Assembly (NCBI GenBank): GCA_902798545.1
Contig: CADBWQ010000012.1
Span: 1-64,000, forward strand
DNA from: Oscillospiraceae bacterium
GTDB lineage: Bacteria; Bacillota; Clostridia; Oscillospirales; Oscillospiraceae
Reading direction: 5' to 3'
Length of the DNA: 64,000 nucleotides
Part shown: in pieces, positions 59,788 to 64,000 of the stretch
Position numbering within the stretch: position 1 is the stretch's first letter
Layout of the letters: every line of letters starts with the position of its first letter
The notes under the pieces: model-generated
Told to the model about the DNA's origin: nothing
The model's input: only the letters and a program-made list of their open reading frames with translations
Databases searched by the model: none
Position numbers and translations under genes: made by a program

Positions 59788-60999
59788 TCAGTGTCTCTTT
59801 TTTCTCATATACTCAATCGTTTTGTATAACGTCTCTCCACAATATATCTGGTCCAGATGGCCTGCGAAGTCCAGATTATATACTGTCTGAAGCCGCTGTA
59901 ATTCCCTTTCCAGTTCCTCTTCCGGACTCTGACTCTGTTCCAGCTCAAAGCCTTCCAGTACCAGCTGCTCATATTCTCCGTCAGTCAGATTATAGATACC
60001 GACACCGACCAGGCGTACCGGCTCATGCTGAACCTGGCTAAGCAGTTTTACTGCTTCCCGGTAAATAGTGATCGAATGAACTGCTTCCAGAACGATCTTT
60101 GACCGGGTAATGCTCTTCATATTGGCATAAGTCAGCTTCAGCACAACGCCTTTTCCGCGCAGTCCGACTCGTCTGGCTCTTCGTTCCACACTGATTGCGA
60201 GCAGCAGAAGAGCATGCTTTAGAAACTCGTAGTCAGAAACGTCCTCCTGGAAAGTCAGCTCTCTGCTGATGGATTTCGCGTCTTCCGGCCGATAAGGGAT
60301 CACCTTGCGGTCATCAATTCCGGAAGCAAGCTCAACAATCAGTCTCCCCTGCTTTCCTAGGATTCTTATGACATCCTCGCTCTTCCCCTTTATGTCCTTC
60401 ACGTTGAAAATGCCAAGCTGGTTCAGCCTTTCCGCCGTCTTTGCCCCGACGGTATACAAGGCTCTGACATCCCGTTCCGAAAGCAGATTCGTGAATTCAT
60501 CCGGTGTCAGGATCTCAAAATAACCGTTTGGCTTTTTTTCTTCACTTGCAGTTTTTGCCGCCGTTTTCGAATACGCGAGGCCGACTGAGCAGGTCAGCTT
60601 CTGTTCCTCCAGGACCCTTCGTTTAATCTCCTGTGCGAATTCTCTTGCCCGTTCAACGGTTCCTGCTGTCTCAGTAACATCCAGATATGCCTCATCCAAT
60701 GCGACATATTCTGACGCTGAGGCATAATCATTCCAGATTTTATGCAGTTCTGCGGAAACAGCGCGGTATCTCTCAAAGTTGCCATGCATATAAATCCCAT
60801 GCGGGCAAAGCCTGTAGGCTTCTTTGATATTCATTGCGGAATGAACGCCGTATTTCCGCGCCTCATAGCTGCAGGTTGCCACAACGCCGCGTTCTGTCGG
60901 TAAGGCACCTATAATCAGCGGCTTTCCCTTAAGCTCCGGATTATCTCTGACTTCAACGGAGGCATAGAATGCATCCATGTCAACGTGAATGACCAGCAT
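59788..60999 (-). CDS. dinB: Y-family DNA polymerase (DinB/Pol IV type)
   Basis: A 403-residue translesion polymerase. Palm catalytic residues lie in HVDMDAFYASVE and YVALDEAYLDVTE (Asp, Asp-Glu). CSYEARKYGVHSAM is the fingers segment, LTCSVGLAYSKTAAKTASEEKKPNG follows, a HhH region holds VGAKTAERLNQLGI, and a little-finger domain ends the catalytic part. The C-terminus is EYMRKKRH with no clear clamp-binding QxxLF motif. The ATG at 60999 follows GGAGG. I see no SOS box near its promoter. A mobile-island copy next to an HD protein and RloA/RloB is unusual. Confidence 0.93.
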   Translation of the reverse strand: MLVIHVDMDAFYASVEVRDNPELKGKPLIIGALPTERGVVATCSYEARKYGVHSAMNIKEAYRLCPHGIYMHGNFERYRAVSAELHKIWNDYASASEYVALDEAYLDVTETAGTVERAREFAQEIKRRVLEEQKLTCSVGLAYSKTAAKTASEEKKPNGYFEILTPDEFTNLLSERDVRALYTVGAKTAERLNQLGIFNVKDIKGKSEDVIRILGKQGRLIVELASGIDDRKVIPYRPEDAKSISRELTFQEDVSDYEFLKHALLLLAISVERRARRVGLRGKGVVLKLTYANMKSITRSKIVLEAVHSITIYREAVKLLSQVQHEPVRLVGVGIYNLTDGEYEQLVLEGFELEQSQSPEEELERELQRLQTVYNLDFAGHLDQIYCGETLYKTIEYMRKKRH

Positions 61000-61059
61000 T
61001 TGTCCTCCTTCTTCCTGCTATTATGTCCTACGGCTTTCCAAGATTTGCAGTCGGTCTCT

Positions 61060-61088
61060 ATCATATCACTTTTTTAGCCTCTTCACAA
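61060..61088 (-). promoter_or_regulatory. promoter of dinB-HD
   Basis: TTGTGA (61083-61088) and TATGAT (61060-61065), spacer 17. Confidence 0.65.
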
Positions 61089-61202
61089 CTGAAGGGCAAA
61101 TAGAAGCCCTGACAGTATTGCGGATGATGCGTTAATAGCACAGAAATCAGATACCATTTTCTTGATATTTGTAAAAAACTTGCAAATAACGAGAAAATAG
61201 TA

Positions 61203-61231
61203 TTGAAAAGTCTGGACAATTGGACTATTAT
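61203..61231 (+). promoter_or_regulatory. promoter of the RloA/RloB pair
   Basis: TTGAAA (61203-61208) and TATTAT (61226-61231), spacer 17. The start codon at 61252 is only about 14 nt downstream of the predicted transcription start. Confidence 0.65.
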
Positions 61232-61251
61232 AGCGTTGGGAGGTGGCAAAT

Positions 61252-62496
61252 ATGCTGGCACAGTTTTCTGTTGAAAACTATATGTCTTTCAAAGATCGCA
61301 CATGCTTAAATATGTCCGCGTCTGCAACTGACAATGAACACCCTGCCAATTTCGCTGTATGTGGAAAAACCAGATGCCTCAAATCAGTAGTTATTTACGG
61401 TGCCAACGCCTCCGGAAAGAGTAATTTACTAAAGGCTATGACTGCCGCAATTATGATTGTCCGGGAATCGCAGGCAAAACAGGTAAATGACAGACTAATG
61501 CGCATCGTTCCTTTCCTGTTTGACAAAGAGCTTGCGGGTAGGCCTTCGGCATTCGAGTTTATCTTCTATGTAGATGGCATTCAGTACATCTACGGATTCT
61601 CTGCTACACAGGAAAAAATAGTAGACGAGTATCTTTATGTCTATTATTCAGCCAAGAAAAGCATGATATTCGAGCGTAAGAATACCAATCAGTATAGGTT
61701 CAACAAGGCAGATGAAAAGGAGTTTAATTCGTACAGGGAAAAAAACACTTCTAACAAACTCTTCCTGTCGACAGCTACCGCCTGGAACTGCGAAAAGACA
61801 AAAGCTGCGTTTATGTGGTTCTCCAGCGGTATAGATACATATACTGACGCTGAAACAGATGATACCCCGAACAACAAGCCGTTTATCCTGCAGCGTTTGG
61901 TGGAATCGCAAAGCAGTGAGTTGAAAGACTTCACGCTAAGGCTGCTTAAAAATGCCGATATCAACATAGATGGCTATGATATCAAGACGCAGCAGTTTAC
62001 AGTTCCTGTTACCGTCGTTGGAGAAAAAGGCAGCGGTATTGGCCAGGGAATTGCTTACAGTGTGTTCACAAGCCATACTTTGCCGGATAATCAGAAGTAC
62101 ATTCTTGATTTCTCAGCAGAGTCGCTGGGTACACAGAACATCTTCTTCCTTAGTCCATTTATCTTCACTGCACTGTCAACCGGCAAGACACTCTTTATAG
62201 ATGAGATGTCCTGCCTCCATTCTGCTTTGGTTCAGTATTTAGTTGGCCTCTTTAATGACCCAGATATCAACACGAAGAACGCCCAACTCATTTTTGTTAC
62301 TCACGATACCATTCTGCTCGACCTTAAGGTCTTTCGAAGGGATCAGATATACTTTATTGAAAAGTCGGATAATGCAGTGTCCGAACTATATTCTCTTGAT
62401 AATTTCTCAGTGCGGAAAACTGAGAATATTCGGACTGCCTACCTGATTGGCCGATATGGTGCGGTTCCGATTATAAAGAGTGGTGAACTGCTATGA
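61252..62496 (+). CDS. RloA/AbiLi-like AAA ATPase (defence)
   Basis: A 414-residue SMC-like ATPase with N-terminal FSVENYMSFKDRTCLNMSAS, Walker A GANASGKS (50-57), and late Walker B TLFIDEM with LIFVTHDTILLD near the C-terminus. This is the AAA_15/AAA_21 pattern of RloA, AbiLi and related phage-exclusion ATPases. Its partner RloB is encoded next with an ATGA overlap. Together they resemble the lactococcal AbiL pair that aborts phage infection. The ATG at 61252 follows GGGAGG; a GTG at 61243 lies within the site. How infection is sensed is unknown. Confidence 0.82.
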   Translation: MLAQFSVENYMSFKDRTCLNMSASATDNEHPANFAVCGKTRCLKSVVIYGANASGKSNLLKAMTAAIMIVRESQAKQVNDRLMRIVPFLFDKELAGRPSAFEFIFYVDGIQYIYGFSATQEKIVDEYLYVYYSAKKSMIFERKNTNQYRFNKADEKEFNSYREKNTSNKLFLSTATAWNCEKTKAAFMWFSSGIDTYTDAETDDTPNNKPFILQRLVESQSSELKDFTLRLLKNADINIDGYDIKTQQFTVPVTVVGEKGSGIGQGIAYSVFTSHTLPDNQKYILDFSAESLGTQNIFFLSPFIFTALSTGKTLFIDEMSCLHSALVQYLVGLFNDPDINTKNAQLIFVTHDTILLDLKVFRRDQIYFIEKSDNAVSELYSLDNFSVRKTENIRTAYLIGRYGAVPIIKSGELL

Positions 62497-63104
62497 AAGC
62501 ATCCAAGGGTGTTGGAAAGCGAGGACAGCAGACTCGCAAACGAAACCCTATTGTTCTGTTTGCAGCTGAGGGAGACAATAAGACAGAGAGTATTTTTCTC
62601 CAAAACTTTCAGGGCAAAGATCGGCCGCGCATACTTCAGACCTTCGGGAACCGAACTGACCCTGTGAAAATGATGAAGCAGTTAATTAAGGAGGCCCGGG
62701 AGAAAGGTCTGTCCGTTAGAGATGGTGACAGGGCATACTGCATTATTGATACTGATACCGACAAGGGAAAACAGTCACAGATAGATGCTGCCTGCAGGAT
62801 GGAGACCGACTTGGTTAAAGTTATTTCTTCTTCTCCATGCTTTGAAGAGTGGTTTCTGTGCCATTATCGGTGGAGCACCGGTTACCAGACAAGTTCAGCG
62901 GCTGTTGATGAATTAAAGGAACGCTGCCCCGGCTACAGGAAGAACAGTAATATATACCCTCTCATCAAAGGCCTGCAGGATGCGGCAATAACAAATGCCA
63001 AACGACTGGAACAGTTTCACCGCGACCAGGGACGGAGCGAGCACTCAGTTGATAGTAACCCCAGTTCGGAGATGTACAAAGTTATTGAGTTCCTGACGAA
63101 ATAA
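62493..63104 (+). CDS. RloB-family protein (AbiLii-like)
   Basis: A 203-residue protein: NPIVLFAAEGDNKTESIFLQNF at the N-terminus, YCIIDTDTDKGK in the middle, and SSPCFEEWFLCHYRW toward the end. These acidic clusters are the RloB signature and resemble a TOPRIM-like nuclease fold (Glu, Asp-x-Asp). It probably is the effector, cutting nucleic acid or tRNA, with the ATPase encoded upstream as sensor; this follows from the AbiL/OLD analogy and is not proven. It starts four bases inside the RloA gene. Confidence 0.8.
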   Translation: MKASKGVGKRGQQTRKRNPIVLFAAEGDNKTESIFLQNFQGKDRPRILQTFGNRTDPVKMMKQLIKEAREKGLSVRDGDRAYCIIDTDTDKGKQSQIDAACRMETDLVKVISSSPCFEEWFLCHYRWSTGYQTSSAAVDELKERCPGYRKNSNIYPLIKGLQDAAITNAKRLEQFHRDQGRSEHSVDSNPSSEMYKVIEFLTK

Positions 63105-63306
63105 TAAAGTAATAGAATATCGGATAGGAGGTCACCCATTAAGAATGTGACGAAAAAACGCTGATAATCACCCGGATTTTCATTGGCATAAATGACAATC
63201 GACAGGGAGTGAAAATGGCCTGAATCATTTGTGCGCCCGACATAAAAAACACCCCCGTGGGTAACACAAGCCGGGAAAAGCCCCGTATTTATTGACTTGT
63301 CGCCTA
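63105..63306. other. noncoding right end of the integrated element
   Basis: No gene is seen. A GGAGG-like site at about 63126 precedes an ATG-TGA without a frame, perhaps a decayed gene start. Confidence 0.45.
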
Positions 63307-63366
63307 GAATGGGGTTCAAGAGGCCGCTGGTTCAAATCCAGTCACTCGGACCAAAACGCTGAAATC
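63307..63366. other. attachment site, right (attR)
   Basis: A 60-bp perfect copy of the tRNA-Pro 3' half and adjacent bases, followed by a near copy of the tRNA terminator (to about 63395). The first half of the tRNA is absent, so this is not a functional tRNA gene. Confidence 0.9.
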
Positions 63367-63430
63367 ATTAATGATTTCAGCGTTTTCTTTGTCTTTCTAT
63401 TAATCTAAGCTAATTTCTGGAGAGATAAAA

Positions 63431-63452
63431 AGCAGGAGATTAATCCCCTGCT
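63431..63452 (-). terminator. terminator of the flavoprotein gene
   Basis: Stem AGCAGG/CCTGCT (63431-63436 with 63447-63452), extended by GATT/AATC, followed by TTTTTATC on the minus strand. Confidence 0.75.
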
Positions 63453-63469
63453 TTCTATCTCATTTGCTC

Positions 63470-64000
63470 TTAAATGTTCTCGTTAGCGGCAGCATTGCGT
63501 CCCGCTTTTCTTCCCCAGTGGACGGTGGAAAGGATTGCTGTGCCGGATCCCGGATAGAACTGGCCCGCCCAGCCGCCGGTGCAGAGTCCGCCTGCATAGA
63601 GATGCTCGATCGGCGTTCCGTCAAAGCGGCAAACCTGCGCGTCCGTGTTAATCTTCAGTCCGCCCAGTGTTCCCAGATTATAGCTTGCCGTCTTCGCAGC
63701 ATAGAAGGGGCCGACCTCAATCGGATTCAGGCATTCCGTCTTTCCGAAAGCGGTATCTACTCCCTTTGCACAGTCTGCATTCCAGGTTGCAAGTGTCGTA
63801 GCAAGACCCTCAGCGCTGATGCCGATCGCCTTCGCCAGCTCCTCAATCGTATCCGCCTTTACAACGCTGCCCGCTTCAACATCAGCCGAAAGATCCTCAG
63901 AGGTGAACCCCATTGCCGTGCCGCCTTCGCGGTCCACAGCCGCCTGGTCCGTGATCGTCCAGCAGATGTGATCATCCTGATTAAACACGGCATTCATGTA
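63470..64000 (-). CDS. FAD-dependent fumarate reductase/succinate dehydrogenase-like flavoprotein, C-terminal part
   Basis: The frame is open through the right edge; the last 176 residues are visible. They include TIEELAKAIGISAEGLATTLATWNADC, FYAAKTASYNLGTLGGLKINTDAQV and LYAGGLCTGGWAGQFYPGSGTAILSTVHWGRKAGRNA. These are the capping-domain and FAD-binding end of FAD_binding_2 enzymes such as FrdA, flavocytochrome c and urocanate-type reductases. Clostridia carry many of these as reductases for organic electron acceptors; the substrate cannot be read here. The N-terminal dinucleotide fold lies outside the window. Confidence 0.85.
   Translation of the reverse strand, partial: YMNAVFNQDDHICWTITDQAAVDREGGTAMGFTSEDLSADVEAGSVVKADTIEELAKAIGISAEGLATTLATWNADCAKGVDTAFGKTECLNPIEVGPFYAAKTASYNLGTLGGLKINTDAQVCRFDGTPIEHLYAGGLCTGGWAGQFYPGSGTAILSTVHWGRKAGRNAAANENI

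Larger units (their letters stand above)
58542..63366. mobile_element. integrated element at tRNA-Pro carrying a RloA/RloB-type defence pair
   Basis: Bounded by 60-bp identical direct repeats, the left within the tRNA-Pro gene, 4765 bp apart. Inside are an integrase remnant beside attL, an HD phosphohydrolase and DinB polymerase on the minus strand, and an AAA ATPase with a RloB-like partner on the plus strand. The DNA is A+T-richer than its surroundings: I counted 22 G+C in 61261-61320 against 38 in 57901-57960. No capsid, plasmid or transposase genes are present, so this is a small genomic island, not a full phage. Confidence 0.88.

Noticed and set aside
63307..63366. A second tRNA-Pro gene
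   Set aside because: Only the 3' half is present; acceptor 5' strand and D arm are missing.

Overview
The window looks like a chromosome segment of a G+C-rich, Gram-positive gut Clostridium relative (Oscillospiraceae/Ruminococcaceae-like). The signs are sortases and LPXTG-type anchors, a SipW-type signal peptidase, TasA-like secreted proteins, ABC importers with separate binding proteins, Firmicutes-type ribosome binding sites and -35/-10 promoters with 17-nt spacers, a purine riboswitch, and a CsoR-type repressor. No rRNA is present, so the lineage is an inference from gene content.

Layout. 1-5784 is a phage-derived block. Capsid (cut by the left edge), scaffold, portal, terminase and small regulators lie on the minus strand, next to a divergent XRE repressor and ImmA-type protease. 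5863-28329 is a surface-display island, almost all on the minus strand. It holds an eight-gene operon (sortase C, pilin-like protein, three TasA/SipW-cargo-like proteins, a MucBP-like Asn-rich surface protein, SipW, sortase B), a hybrid sensor kinase, two paralogous signal peptidases I, a 2224-residue LPETG adhesin, a coiled-coil protein, an AAA ATPase, and decayed fragments of a DUF4143 ATPase and a DNA methyltransferase/restriction gene.

28507-58442 is mostly chromosomal housekeeping and transport. It contains a dCMP deaminase, a GH3 beta-glucosidase, NAD synthase and a nucleoside ABC transporter operon behind a guanine-type riboswitch. Next come a cell-wall operon (FHA-FtsW, PBP2, ABC-F, YdcF), a two-component system divergent from an oligopeptide ABC operon, an unusual propeller/solute-binding lipoprotein, a DUF1292 protein, a likely 6S RNA, a CsoR repressor, an NTPase and a GH25 lysozyme.

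58513-63366 is a 4.8-kb integrated element. It begins in an intact tRNA-Pro(GGG) gene and ends with a 60-bp perfect duplicate of the tRNA 3' end and the bases after it. It carries an integrase remnant, an HD phosphohydrolase, a Y-family DNA polymerase and a RloA/RloB (AbiL-like) pair, and is visibly more A+T-rich than its flanks. The right edge cuts a flavoprotein gene.

How parts fit together. Signal peptidases and sortases in 5.8-28.3 kb would process and attach the pilin-like, TasA-like and giant adhesin proteins. A conserved 5' leader element is shared by the signal peptidase 1 gene and the giant adhesin gene. The guanine riboswitch would switch off nucleoside import when purine is plentiful. 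The two-component system probably senses the envelope and may control the peptide importer. The RloA/RloB element is the best candidate for a mobile anti-phage system.
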